Counted from the first letter of the stretch, positions 26,599 through 35,329 are shown. The stretch is DNA of 64,000 bases from Aequorivita antarctica (GCF_007997155.1 NZ_VORT01000001.1:310001-374000), one strand, 5' to 3'. The notes: a model not told the origin generated them from the letters alone. Numbers and translations are program-made.

Positions 26599-27672
26599 AT
26601 GAAAAAATTATATATAGTTATATTTTTATTGGTAAATACCTTTCTTCATGCACAGATTGTAAATATTCCAGATATCAATTTTAAAAACGCTCTTATTGAA
26701 GAAGATGTTGATACTAATAATGATGGAGAGATACAGGTAAATGAAGCCGAAGCTGTGCTGAATTTAAACGTGAGTTATAAAAACATTTCATCTTTGGAAG
26801 GAATACAAAGTTTTGTAAACTTGGAAGTATTATATTGTTCAGGAAATCAACTAACTGCGTTGAATATGTCAGAAAACCTGAATCTTCAAAAGTTAACCTG
26901 TATATTTAATCAGTTAAGCAATTTAAATGTAACCCAAAATTTAAATCTTAAGTACTTACGGTGTCGAGAGAACCTTTTAAGTAATTTGGATATATCCCAA
27001 AACATAAATCTTGAGACATTATGGTGTTCAGACAATTCATTAGTTAGTTTAGATGTCACGCAGAATATTATGATAGTATCTTTATATTGCGATGATAACC
27101 TTTTAAGTGAATTGGATGTATCTCAAAATGTAAATCTTGAATCGTTGGTTTGTTCGGAAAATCAATTGAACAGTTTGGACTTGTCTCAAAACATAAACCT
27201 TAGAGGCTTAATTTGTTCCGACAACCAACTAAATAGCCTATATATTGACAATGGTAATAACAACAATATGGGTGAAATGTTTTCCACAGGGAATTTAAAC
27301 CTAATATGCATCCAAATTGATGATGAAAACGCTACGTATCCCGAATGTGAAGGATTTCCTGTTGTAGGTTGGTGTAAAGATGATTGGTCTTCTTACAGCG
27401 AGGATTGCAGTTTAGGTTTAACAGATTTAGAAAGTACCATCATCAACCTTTATCCCAACCCAACAAGAAACATAATATTTCTAAATTCAAAAAACACCAC
27501 AGAAAATCTAAAAGTGAAAATCTTCAACTTAGAGGGCAAACTTTTAAGCAATCAAAATATAGCGTTTAAAGAGGTGTTCATAGATGTTTCAAATCTATCA
27601 AGCGGTATGTATTTTTTAAATATTGAAGATGAAAACGGCAATACAGCTATTAAAAAGTTTTTAAAGGAATAG
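26599..27672 (+). CDS. Secreted leucine-rich-repeat protein, T9SS cargo
   Basis: A 357-residue exported protein. A signal peptide (MKKLYIVIFLLVNTFLHAQ) is followed by a short segment with an EF-hand-like loop (DTNNDGEIQVNEAE). Seven 21-residue leucine-rich repeats come next (about residues 73-220), each with a cysteine and asparagine in LxxLxCxxN, for example LYCSGNQL, LRCRENLL and LICSDNQL. A T9SS type A signal ends it (about 285-357, opening NLYPNPTRN). It resembles internalin-type surface adhesins in overall design. The binding partner is unknown. It is transcribed alone. Confidence 0.9.
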   Translation: MKKLYIVIFLLVNTFLHAQIVNIPDINFKNALIEEDVDTNNDGEIQVNEAEAVLNLNVSYKNISSLEGIQSFVNLEVLYCSGNQLTALNMSENLNLQKLTCIFNQLSNLNVTQNLNLKYLRCRENLLSNLDISQNINLETLWCSDNSLVSLDVTQNIMIVSLYCDDNLLSELDVSQNVNLESLVCSENQLNSLDLSQNINLRGLICSDNQLNSLYIDNGNNNNMGEMFSTGNLNLICIQIDDENATYPECEGFPVVGWCKDDWSSYSEDCSLGLTDLESTIINLYPNPTRNIIFLNSKNTTENLKVKIFNLEGKLLSNQNIAFKEVFIDVSNLSSGMYFLNIEDENGNTAIKKFLKE

Positions 27673-27800
27673 CAGCAACAAAAAAAGACAACCAATCTGG
27701 CGTTATTAAAGCAGCTTTTTTCATTTTATTTCCCCATTAAATTGAAAAAACATGTAAATTAGTTCCAATCAAGTCTTGGCTCTTGTCTCTTTCAGTGGCT

Positions 27801-27821
27801 TGTGCTGAGCTTGTCGAAGTA
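27801..27821 (+). repeat. 21-nt dispersed repeat, copy 2
   Basis: Exact copy of 25303-25323 in the same orientation, lying in the 273-nt gap between the LRR gene and recA. The rest of that gap shows no gene. Confidence 0.8.
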
Positions 27822-27875
27822 AGCGGTCTTGTTTCTTTTTTTAGTTGTTAACAAAAATACCTTCCCCTCACATTT

Positions 27876-27883
27876 TACTTTTG
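27876..27883 (+). promoter_or_regulatory. TAnnTTTG -7 box of recA
   Basis: TACTTTTG, 62 nt upstream of the recA ATG. A possible TTG lies at 27845-27847, rather far for a -33 element. Confidence 0.45.
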
Positions 27884-27945
27884 CCCTAAGTACAAAGAAA
27901 TAGTATCTTAGCTAATTAAAAATCCCATCATAAAATATACTGAAA

Positions 27946-28953
27946 ATGAGCACTGAAAAAGACGCAAAACTGAAAGCTTTAAAGCTAACTCTCGATAAAC
28001 TTGACAAGACTTACGGCAAAGGAACTGTAATGAAAATGGGCGATCGCGCCGTAGAAGATGTGGAAGTGATTCCTACAGGTTCTTTGGGTCTGGATGTTGC
28101 CCTAGGCGTGGGTGGTTATCCGCGCGGAAGGGTCATTGAAATATACGGCCCAGAATCTTCCGGGAAAACCACGCTTACGCTTCACGCAATGGCGGAAGCA
28201 CAGAAAAAAGGTGGAATAGCTGCATTTATCGATGCAGAACATGCTTTCGATCGTGGCTATGCTGAAAAACTTGGAGTTGATGTTGAAAATCTGATAATTT
28301 CACAGCCCGATAATGGCGAGCAAGCTTTAGAAATCGCCGATAACTTAATCCGAAGTGGTGCGATAGACATAGTAGTTATCGACTCCGTTGCAGCCTTAAC
28401 GCCAAAAAGCGAAATAGAAGGCGAAATGGGCGATAGCAAAATGGGGCTTCACGCACGTTTGATGAGCCAAGCACTTCGAAAACTTACGGGTTCCATCAGC
28501 AAAACAAAATGTACTGTAATCTTCATTAACCAGTTGCGTGAGAAAATTGGGGTAATGTTCGGAAACCCAGAAACTACAACGGGGGGAAACGCTTTGAAGT
28601 TTTACGCTTCCGTGCGATTGGATATTCGTCGTTCCACACAAATAAAAGATAGTGACAGCAATGCCATGGGAAACAAAACCCGCGTAAAAGTTGTAAAAAA
28701 CAAAGTGGCGCCACCTTTCAAACAAGTAGAGTTTGACATTATGTATGGCGAAGGAATTTCCAAAGTAGGTGAAATTATTGACCTCGGCGTTGATTTTGAA
28801 ATTATCAAAAAAGCGGGTTCATGGTTCAGTTATGACGACACCAAACTTGGGCAGGGTCGTGATGCTGTAAAAGCACTTCTTTTAGACAACCCAGATTTAA
28901 TGGATGAGTTGGAAAAGAAAATTAAAGATGCTATTACTGCAATAAGTAAATAA
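27946..28953 (+). CDS. recA: Recombinase RecA
   Basis: DNA-dependent ATPase for homologous recombination and the SOS response. The 335 residues match the family. Walker A is GPESSGKTT, Walker B lies in [11 protein letters not shown], the L1/L2 DNA-binding regions are around [20 protein letters not shown] and [18 protein letters not shown], and [14 protein letters not shown] is present. The C-terminal tail is short and less acidic than in E. coli. I see no obvious LexA-like operator upstream. Confidence 0.98.
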   Translation: MSTEKDAKLKALKLTLDKLDKTYGKGTVMKMGDRAVEDVEVIPTGSLGLDVALGVGGYPRGRVIEIYGPESSGKTTLTLHAMAEAQKKGGIAAFIDAEHAFDRGYAEKLGVDVENLIISQPDNGEQALEIADNLIRSGAIDIVVIDSVAALTPKSEIEGEMGDSKMGLHARLMSQALRKLTGSISKTKCTVIFINQLREKIGVMFGNPETTTGGNALKFYASVRLDIRRSTQIKDSDSNAMGNKTRVKVVKNKVAPPFKQVEFDIMYGEGISKVGEIIDLGVDFEIIKKAGSWFSYDDTKLGQGRDAVKALLLDNPDLMDELEKKIKDAITAISK

Positions 28954-29079
28954 TTTTCAGCGAACCACGCAACCCTTTTGATACACTGGTATCTACAAAA
29001 TGTAGGAACCTTGATTATTACGGTTGCCCTCTAAAATAAAGAGGTATTTACAACAGAACAATAATTCACGGGACCGCAT

Positions 29080-29619
29080 TTGACTTTAGACGAGCTCATA
29101 ATACAATGCAAAAAGCAGAATGCAACGGCGCAGGGCGAATTGTACAAACAGTACAACAGAATCCTTTTTGCCATTTGTCTTCGCTATTCGCCTAATTATA
29201 CCGAGGCTGAAGACAATTTGCAGGATGCTTTTATAACCATTTTTAAGAAAGTTGAGCAGTATAACGGAAAAGGTTCTTTTGAAGGATGGATGAAACGGGT
29301 GACCGTGAATACCGTGCTTCAGAAATATAGGAAACAACGCACCTTTGAAATTGTTGATGAAGGCCAAATTGAAGATGAGGCCGAGGTGGAAATTGAAAGC
29401 GAAGAAATTCCTTTGGATTTTCTGCTGAAAATTGTGCAGGAACTGCCGGATAGGTACAGATTGGTTTTCAGTATGTACGTGATGGATGGCTATCAACATA
29501 AAGAGATAGCAGAAATGTTAGGAATCAGCGATGGAACGTCTAAATCAAACCTGGCTCGAGCCAGAATGATTTTGAAAAATAAGATTGAAGAATATAATGC
29601 TATAAATTATAACACTTAA
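29080..29619 (+). CDS. ECF RNA polymerase sigma factor
   Basis: A 179-residue ECF sigma factor. Region 2 covers about residues 12-80 (YTEAEDNLQDAFITIFKK, with YNGKGSFEGWMKRVTVNT), and region 4 about 115-170 with the helix-turn-helix YQHKEIAEMLGISDGTSKSN. The start is a TTG; no ATG or GTG fits, and the N-terminus matches the family from this point. A terminator-like hairpin follows, then a gene whose N-terminus looks like its anti-sigma factor. That arrangement is typical of the Bacteroidota ECF group paired with dual-membrane-spanning anti-sigma proteins (I recall ECF21, from memory). Confidence 0.92.
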   Translation: MTLDELIIQCKKQNATAQGELYKQYNRILFAICLRYSPNYTEAEDNLQDAFITIFKKVEQYNGKGSFEGWMKRVTVNTVLQKYRKQRTFEIVDEGQIEDEAEVEIESEEIPLDFLLKIVQELPDRYRLVFSMYVMDGYQHKEIAEMLGISDGTSKSNLARARMILKNKIEEYNAINYNT

Positions 29620-29652
29620 AGCATTGTATAAATTGTTTAGATTGAATAAAAT

Positions 29653-29678
29653 ACCCCTGCTTTTGGGTAGGGGTTTTT
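29653..29678 (+). terminator. Terminator-like hairpin between sigma factor and partner gene
   Basis: ACCCCT (29653-29658) pairs with AGGGGT (29669-29674), followed by TTTT. The stem is six bp, so termination may be partial, which would set the ratio of sigma factor to the downstream product. Confidence 0.65.
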
Positions 29679-29705
29679 AAAAGTTTTCCCTGTTAAAGGG
29701 TAAGG

Positions 29706-31268
29706 ATGAAAGAAAAGAAAAACATAGACAACATTTTTAACGAAGGTTTCAAAAATTTTGAGGCCACTCCTTCGCCGCGCGTTTGGGAAAACATTCAAGC
29801 AGCCCTTAAAAAGGAGAAAAAAGAGCGCAAAGTTATCCCGCTGTGGATAAAACTTAGCGGTGTTGCTGCGTTACTTGCACTTTTATTGACTGTGGGCGAT
29901 TCACTTTACAATTCTACTAATACTGTTGTTGCACCTGAAATTACTAACCAGAATTTGGAACAAACTGAAAATCAACTTCAAGAAAATAAATCTGAGGTTG
30001 AAAAACAAGCTAATGATACGCAAGTAGCTTCTGAAGATAAGACGCTTCGAAATGATGGCTCTCAGGACTCGGATGCTTCTGAGGATAGTTCTTCAAAAAA
30101 TAAAGGTGAAACAAAACCTTCAAATAAACTTTTCAAAAATTCTTCTAAAAAATCAACTAATACTGTAATAGCTGCCAATAGTTCAGAAAAGAATTCTTCA
30201 AAATCAAAAGAAAATCAAAAGAAAGATTTGATTGAAAAGAATACATCTAAAACGCAGCTGAATGAGGTAATAGCTACTTCAAAAAATAGTTCTGAAAAGG
30301 CCAATGCTGATAAAAATATAAAAGAGGCAAACGAAGGTCTCATAAATAAGGATAAAGCTATTTTCGACACCAAAAAAGAAGGAGTTGCTGTTAACCAAAA
30401 TTCTGAAAAGACAGATTCAGAAAAAAACCTGGTAAAAACCGAGGAAGAAATAACGCAAGAATCAAACAATAAAAAATCAATTTTTGACGCCATTGCAGAA
30501 GCTAATGAAGATGCAGCTCCTGAAAAGAAAAAGAAGCAAAAACCAGAACATCGCTGGAATGTAGCTCCAAACTTAGCTCCAGTTTATTACAGTAGCCTAG
30601 GAAATGGTTCTTCAATAGATCCAAGTTTTGCAGACAATCCACAAAAAGGCGATGTAAATATGAGCTACGGAGTGCAGGTGAGTTATGCTCTTAACAATCG
30701 TTTAAGCGTGCGTACTGGGGTTAACAATGTAGATTTAAGCTATAGCACCTCTGGTATTGAAGTGGGTACGGGCCCAGTGGCTGTCGCGCTGCGTTCTGTT
30801 GATTATGGGGGAAGGGATATTGTTGTAACGGCTGCTGATAAAGGATCTTTTGCCAATGCTGCCCCATCTAATGGTTTTGGAGATATTATGCCAAAATCTA
30901 CGCAAGGCGAAGCAAGGCTTATTCAAAATTTAAACTATTACGAAGTGCCGGTTGAGCTTAAATATGCTGTTATTGAAAGTAGATTTGGCGTAAATGTAAT
31001 TGGCGGAGTAAGCACTTTGTTTTTAGGCAACAACGAAATTTCAGTGAAAGCAGATAATTTTACTGATGTGCTTGGAGAGGCAAATAATCTCTCCTCTGTA
31101 AGTTTTTCAACTAACGTCGGGCTGGGATTGGACTATAAACTGTCCAAAAAATTTACGTTTAATATTGAGCCAATGTTTAAATACCAGCTCAACCCTTATA
31201 CCGATTCATCTGTAGACTTCAAGCCTTACTATTTAGGTGTATACAGTGGATTGAGTTTCAAGTTTTAG
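29706..31268 (+). CDS. Presumed dual-membrane-spanning anti-sigma factor with beta-barrel
   Basis: A 520-residue protein with three parts. Residues 1-45 are a short cytoplasmic segment (NEGFKNFEATPSPRVWENI) as in the anti-sigma part of this family. Residues about 46-64 are one membrane helix (SGVAALLALLLTVGD). Residues about 70-280 are a long charged Ser/Asn/Lys/Glu low-complexity linker long enough to cross the periplasm. Residues about 283-520 are strand-rich with aromatic girdle patterns and end in KF, as an outer-membrane beta-barrel does. Together with the ECF sigma gene upstream, this fits the dual-membrane-spanning anti-sigma type described in Bacteroides. It would sense the outer membrane and hold the sigma factor. 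The function is inferred. Confidence 0.85.
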   Translation: MKEKKNIDNIFNEGFKNFEATPSPRVWENIQAALKKEKKERKVIPLWIKLSGVAALLALLLTVGDSLYNSTNTVVAPEITNQNLEQTENQLQENKSEVEKQANDTQVASEDKTLRNDGSQDSDASEDSSSKNKGETKPSNKLFKNSSKKSTNTVIAANSSEKNSSKSKENQKKDLIEKNTSKTQLNEVIATSKNSSEKANADKNIKEANEGLINKDKAIFDTKKEGVAVNQNSEKTDSEKNLVKTEEEITQESNNKKSIFDAIAEANEDAAPEKKKKQKPEHRWNVAPNLAPVYYSSLGNGSSIDPSFADNPQKGDVNMSYGVQVSYALNNRLSVRTGVNNVDLSYSTSGIEVGTGPVAVALRSVDYGGRDIVVTAADKGSFANAAPSNGFGDIMPKSTQGEARLIQNLNYYEVPVELKYAVIESRFGVNVIGGVSTLFLGNNEISVKADNFTDVLGEANNLSSVSFSTNVGLGLDYKLSKKFTFNIEPMFKYQLNPYTDSSVDFKPYYLGVYSGLSFKF

Positions 31269-31317
31269 GTTAGTTTTTAGTTGGATGTGTTTGATATACT
31301 TCAAACAAAATGATTGC

Positions 31318-31352
31318 AAAAAACCGTTCTTCGCCATAGGACGGTTTTTTTA
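31318..31352 (+). terminator. Intrinsic terminator after the beta-barrel gene
   Basis: AAAACCGTTC pairs with GGACGGTTTT (one G-T wobble) and is followed by a T-run. Confidence 0.85.
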
Positions 31353-31395
31353 TACCCTGATTGTGGGCCAAGTAGAAGGTAAAAAAATCTAAATA

Positions 31396-32145
31396 CTAAA
31401 CCGTAGGGTTTTGCAATTCACCCAAAATTACTTCCCGCGTTTCTTTTTTCAATTCCTTTCTTTTGTCCAAACTCAATGTCGCAGTTGGAATAAGTTTATG
31501 AACTTTAATTCGCATTTTGCCCGGACCGCCCTTAAAAAATGAATAAGGAAACCTTTTTTTATTATCGTGAAAGGTCATCGGAGCGATGGGTATTTGGTGT
31601 TCAATGGAAAGTCTAAACGCACCATCCTTAAATTCATCCAACAAAAGCGAAAGATCCTCTGGAACGCCACCTTCGGGAAAAATGCAAATACTTAAGCCTT
31701 CGTTCAAACGCATTTCGGCTCTTCGGAATGCTTCAACACGGCTTTTGTTGTTTCCACGATCTACCAAAATGCAGGTTCGTTTATAAATATATCCGAACAG
31801 TGGAATTTTTGCCAATTCTTTTTTGCCAACAAAAACGAATGGATTTTTGGTGACATAAAACATTAGCATAATATCTGTCATGGAAGTGTGGTTGGCAACA
31901 AACATATAGCTTTGGCCCTTTTCATAATGTATGTCACGTTTTATAATGGGGTAGCATCCAATTCCATAAATTATTAGTGCAGACCAAGTTCGTGCAACTT
32001 TGAAGAAAAAAGGATACCAAGAATATTTCAGAATACTAATAACAAGAAAGGGAAATAGCAAAATTGTAGCAAGAGCTATAATCAAATAGAACCAAATACG
32101 GTAAAAGGTCGCAAATATTTGTTTTAGTAATTTCATTAGCTTCAA
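31396..32145 (-). CDS. plsC: 1-acyl-sn-glycerol-3-phosphate acyltransferase
   Basis: Membrane-bound acyltransferase making phosphatidic acid from lysophosphatidic acid. The 249 residues start with hydrophobic segments (about residues 10-60) and carry the catalytic HxxxxD motif as NHTSMTD and the glycerophosphate-binding motif FPEGG. A third block (QIPIAPMTF) is also present. The gene is divergent from trpS with a short shared upstream region. Some family members acylate ornithine or other lipids instead, so the exact substrate is inferred. Confidence 0.9.
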   Translation of the reverse strand: MKLMKLLKQIFATFYRIWFYLIIALATILLFPFLVISILKYSWYPFFFKVARTWSALIIYGIGCYPIIKRDIHYEKGQSYMFVANHTSMTDIMLMFYVTKNPFVFVGKKELAKIPLFGYIYKRTCILVDRGNNKSRVEAFRRAEMRLNEGLSICIFPEGGVPEDLSLLLDEFKDGAFRLSIEHQIPIAPMTFHDNKKRFPYSFFKGGPGKMRIKVHKLIPTATLSLDKRKELKKETREVILGELQNPTV

Positions 32146-32183
32146 AAGTACTCATTTGAACGATGTGAATAAATCAAAAAAAG

Positions 32184-32191
32184 TACCTTTG
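32184..32191 (+). promoter_or_regulatory. TAnnTTTG -7 box of trpS
   Basis: TACCTTTG, 18 nt before the ATG at 32210. A TTG lies at 32156-32158 as a possible -33 element, with a somewhat long spacing of 25 nt. This box supports a trpS start downstream of it. Confidence 0.6.
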
Positions 32192-32209
32192 TTGAAATTT
32201 TTCAGAACG

Positions 32210-33178
32210 ATGTCAAGAATACTCACAGGAATACAAAGTACAAATACTCCGCACCTCGGAAACCTTTTGGGAGCAATCATTCCCGCTATTGAAATGGCAA
32301 ACGATCCCAAAAACGAGTCGTTTCTTTTTATTGCGGATATGCACTCACTCACACAGATAAAAAATCCCGCAACGCTTCGGGAAAACACCTATAGTGCTGC
32401 CGCAACTTGGTTAGCTTTTGGGTTGGATATAGAACGCGTAGTTTTTTATCGTCAGAGTGACGTGCCGCAGACTACAGAACTTTCTTGGTATTTAAGCTGC
32501 TTTTTTCCGTTCCAAAGGTTAACATTGGCACATTCCTTTAAAGATAAGGCTGACCGTTTAGAAGATGTGAATGCAGGTCTTTTTACATATCCAATGCTTA
32601 TGGCAGCTGATATATTATTGTACGATGCTGAAATTGTTCCCGTTGGAAAAGACCAAATGCAGCACATTGAAATAACCCGCGATGTTGCTTCACGTTTTCA
32701 CACACAAATGGGTGAAACTTTTGTGTTACCGGTTGGAAAAGTGCAAGAAGAAACCATGTATGTTCCCGGAACGGACGGAACCAAAATGAGTAAATCCAAA
32801 GGGAACTTCATTAATATATTTTTGGATGATAAAAACCTTCGAAAACAAGTAATGGGTATTGAAACAGATAGTACGCCGCTGGAAGAACCAAAAAATCCTG
32901 ATACTTGCAATGTATTTGGTATTTATAAATTATTGGCTTCAAAAGAAGAAGTTACACAAATGCGAAAAAACTACGAAGGGGGAAACTTCGGCTATGGCCA
33001 CGCAAAACAAGCTTTGTTTGAATTGATAGTCGAAAAATTTTCTGAAGAACGTGCTCGCTATAAATATTTTATGGAAAATCTTCCTGAAATAGATGCAGCT
33101 TTGGCCACGGGTGCTGAAAAGGCAAGGAAAGTTGCTGATGGGGTATTAAAAAGAGTACGGGAAAAACTTGGGTACTAA
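32210..33178 (+). CDS. trpS: Tryptophanyl-tRNA synthetase
   Basis: Class I aminoacyl-tRNA synthetase charging tRNA(Trp). With the ATG at 32210 the protein has 322 residues and begins MSRILTGIQSTNTPHLGN, the usual family N-terminus with the HIGH-type motif (PHLGN). The KMSKS loop is TKMSKSKGNFI. The frame is open further upstream to a TTG at 32156, but that adds 18 residues without family match and lies upstream of the probable promoter box. It converges on dprA with a 4-nt overlap of the 3' ends. Confidence 0.96.
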   Translation: MSRILTGIQSTNTPHLGNLLGAIIPAIEMANDPKNESFLFIADMHSLTQIKNPATLRENTYSAAATWLAFGLDIERVVFYRQSDVPQTTELSWYLSCFFPFQRLTLAHSFKDKADRLEDVNAGLFTYPMLMAADILLYDAEIVPVGKDQMQHIEITRDVASRFHTQMGETFVLPVGKVQEETMYVPGTDGTKMSKSKGNFINIFLDDKNLRKQVMGIETDSTPLEEPKNPDTCNVFGIYKLLASKEEVTQMRKNYEGGNFGYGHAKQALFELIVEKFSEERARYKYFMENLPEIDAALATGAEKARKVADGVLKRVREKLGY

Positions 33179-34278
33179 ACCAATTGAAACAACTTCCCGG
33201 GTAACGGCCTAACAACTCCTTTCAGTTCCATATTCATTAAAATGCTTGCTGTTTTGTATGCTGGAATGTTGCATTCCAGAGCGATGATATCTAACAGTTC
33301 TTTTTCCTTTTCTTTTAAAAATCGGAAGACTACTTTTTCTTCATCATCTAATTCCACGAAAAGTTGGGTTTGTTTGGGCTTTTGGTTTTCTTTTAATTCC
33401 CAGTCCAACATATAGATTATATCCGCGGCACTGGTTAGTAACTGTGCTTTCTGCTGTTTTATTAAGTTGTTGCAGCCACGACTTTGGCTATCCGTAGCTC
33501 TTCCGGGAACGGCAAAAACTTCGCGGTTATATGAGTTCGCAATATCTGCCGTTACCAAACTTCCACCTTTTTCAGCAGATTCTATAACGATTGTAGCTTC
33601 GGAAAGTCCCGCGATAATGCGGTTTCGCTTTAAAAAATTGTTTCTATCAAAAGCGTCACTACTCCAAAATTCTGTGATAAAACCGCCGTTTTCCTCTATT
33701 TTTTGAACATATCTTTTATGGTCTTTGGGATACATTTGATTTAATCCGTGGGCCAAACAAGCAATATTCTGTAAGTTATTTTCTATCGCAGCTTTGTGTG
33801 CGCAAATATCAACTCCATAAGCCAAACCAGAAACTATCACAGGGTTTAGTGGCGCGATTTCTTCAATTAAATTTCGGCAAAAAGCGTTGCCGTAACTGGT
33901 TATTTTTCGGGTGCCTACGATGCTAATTATTTTCTTGCCAACCAAATCAATATTTCCGCTATAAAAGAAAAGTATTGGCCCATCTATGCAATGTTTTAAT
34001 TTTTCGGGAAAGGTTTTGTCTTTGAAATAGCTGAATTGAATATTGTTTTCTTCAATAAATTTCATTTCTTCATCGGCTTCTTCCAATTGTTTTTTTAGAT
34101 CGAGATCTTTTAGCCGCAAAATTCCAATACCATCAATTTTGGCAAGATTGCTTTTTTTCTCTTTGAAAATGTCTTCGGCAGAACCCATTTTCCGCAATAA
34201 TTTTTTCGCTGAAATATCCCCTAAATTTGGAATACGCTGCAAAGCAAGCGTATAGCGCAGTTCGTTTTTTGAAAGCAT
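33175..34278 (-). CDS. dprA: DNA-processing protein DprA
   Basis: It loads RecA on incoming single-stranded DNA during natural transformation. The 367 residues show an N-terminal helix-hairpin-helix-like segment (about 1-60), the Rossmann-like DprA core (GLAYGVDICAHKAA, CLAHGLNQMYPKDHK, FLKRNRIIAGLS, FAVPGRATD) and a C-terminal winged-helix-like domain (about 300-367). It is widespread even in bacteria not known to be transformable, so competence cannot be inferred. It overlaps the 3' end of trpS by 4 nt. Confidence 0.95.
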   Translation of the reverse strand: MLSKNELRYTLALQRIPNLGDISAKKLLRKMGSAEDIFKEKKSNLAKIDGIGILRLKDLDLKKQLEEADEEMKFIEENNIQFSYFKDKTFPEKLKHCIDGPILFFYSGNIDLVGKKIISIVGTRKITSYGNAFCRNLIEEIAPLNPVIVSGLAYGVDICAHKAAIENNLQNIACLAHGLNQMYPKDHKRYVQKIEENGGFITEFWSSDAFDRNNFLKRNRIIAGLSEATIVIESAEKGGSLVTADIANSYNREVFAVPGRATDSQSRGCNNLIKQQKAQLLTSAADIIYMLDWELKENQKPKQTQLFVELDDEEKVVFRFLKEKEKELLDIIALECNIPAYKTASILMNMELKGVVRPLPGKLFQLV

Positions 34279-34355
34279 AATTTCGAAAATTAAAATTGGG
34301 GAGGGAGTTTAAAAATACAAATTTTTAAGTTGTTAATAAATTACCAAAACAAAAA

Positions 34356-34385
34356 TTGGATTGCCTTCAAAAAAGGCTAATTTTG
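34356..34385 (+). promoter_or_regulatory. Complete Bacteroidota-type promoter before the HU/SPOR gene
   Basis: A TTG at 34356-34358 is separated by 19 nt from TAATTTTG at 34378-34385, matching the -33/-7 arrangement. The -7 box ends 5 nt before the ATG at 34391, so the mRNA would be leaderless or nearly so. Confidence 0.65.
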
Positions 34386-34390
34386 TTTAT

Positions 34391-35329
34391 ATGCAACTTA
34401 CAACCTACATTTCTGACCTGCTTTACCGATACGAATGTGTGATTATTCCTGGTTTTGGCGCTTTTTTAACGCGTTATAAATCTGCACATATTGACAATTC
34501 CACAAACACCTTCAATCCGCCTTCAAAAATTGTTTCTTTCAATAAACAATTGCAGGCCAATGACGGTTTGTTTGCCAATTATGTTGCTTCGGTTGAAAAA
34601 TGTAGTTATGAAACCGCTTTACAAAAAATAAGAAGCTTTACTTCTCAAATTTCTAGAGAACTTTCAGAAGGGAAAACCATTTCATTCAAAAATATAGGTG
34701 AATTTTCGCTGAACGAAGAACAATCACTTCAGTTTGAACCCTTGCAGCAGCAGAATTTCAGCACTTCGGCTTTTGGGCTTTCATCATTCGTTTCACCAAA
34801 AATAACCCGTGAGTTTTATAAAGAAACTGTTGAAGCTTTAGAAGAAAAAGCTCCCATTATTTTTACACCAGAAAGAAAAGCCGCAAAATCCTACCTTAAA
34901 TACGCTGCAATCGCAGTTATAGCAATGTCTGCAATAGGGCTTGGAAGTTTAAAACTTTACGAGAGTCAAGTTCAAAAGTTTAATTTGGCAGAAAGGCAAA
35001 AAGCAAATTCATTGATAGAAAATCAGATACAGGAGGCTACTTTTGTAATTGAAAATCCACTGCCAGTACTTAGTTTACAACTTCCAAAACACACTGGAAT
35101 GTACCATATTGTTGCGGGTGCTTACCGTGAGGAAGACAATGCCGATAAAAAAGTTGAGCAATTGCGCGATAAAGGTTTTTCACCTCTAAAAATGGAGCCT
35201 ACGCGCTACGGTCTGCATCAGGTTTTGTACGCAAGTTTTGAAGACCGCTTGGAGGCTTTGAATAAGCTAAGTGAAATCAAAAGAACTGAAAATGCAGATG
35301 CTTGGATGTTGGTACAAGAGATTCAGTAA
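34391..35329 (+). CDS. HU (CCDC81-like) domain membrane protein with SPOR domain
   Basis: A 312-residue protein. The N-terminal part (about 1-150) resembles the bacterial HU-CCDC81 domains, opening TTYISDLLYRYECVIIPGFG with ISFKNIGEFSLN later. A single membrane helix follows (about 168-190). The C-terminal SPOR domain (about 237-312, YHIVAGAYREEDNADKKVEQ) is expected to bind septal or denuded peptidoglycan. The HU-type part would be cytoplasmic and the SPOR part periplasmic, so the protein could link DNA or a cytoplasmic partner to the cell wall. The ATG at 34391 is chosen because the HU domain begins there and it follows the promoter; the frame is open to 34361. Confidence 0.88.
   Translation: MQLTTYISDLLYRYECVIIPGFGAFLTRYKSAHIDNSTNTFNPPSKIVSFNKQLQANDGLFANYVASVEKCSYETALQKIRSFTSQISRELSEGKTISFKNIGEFSLNEEQSLQFEPLQQQNFSTSAFGLSSFVSPKITREFYKETVEALEEKAPIIFTPERKAAKSYLKYAAIAVIAMSAIGLGSLKLYESQVQKFNLAERQKANSLIENQIQEATFVIENPLPVLSLQLPKHTGMYHIVAGAYREEDNADKKVEQLRDKGFSPLKMEPTRYGLHQVLYASFEDRLEALNKLSEIKRTENADAWMLVQEIQ

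Noticed and set aside
26788-27260. Regular 63-nt periodicity as a possible CRISPR-like array
   Set aside because: The period equals the 21-residue leucine-rich repeat of a coding gene, and the units are diverged without unique spacers.
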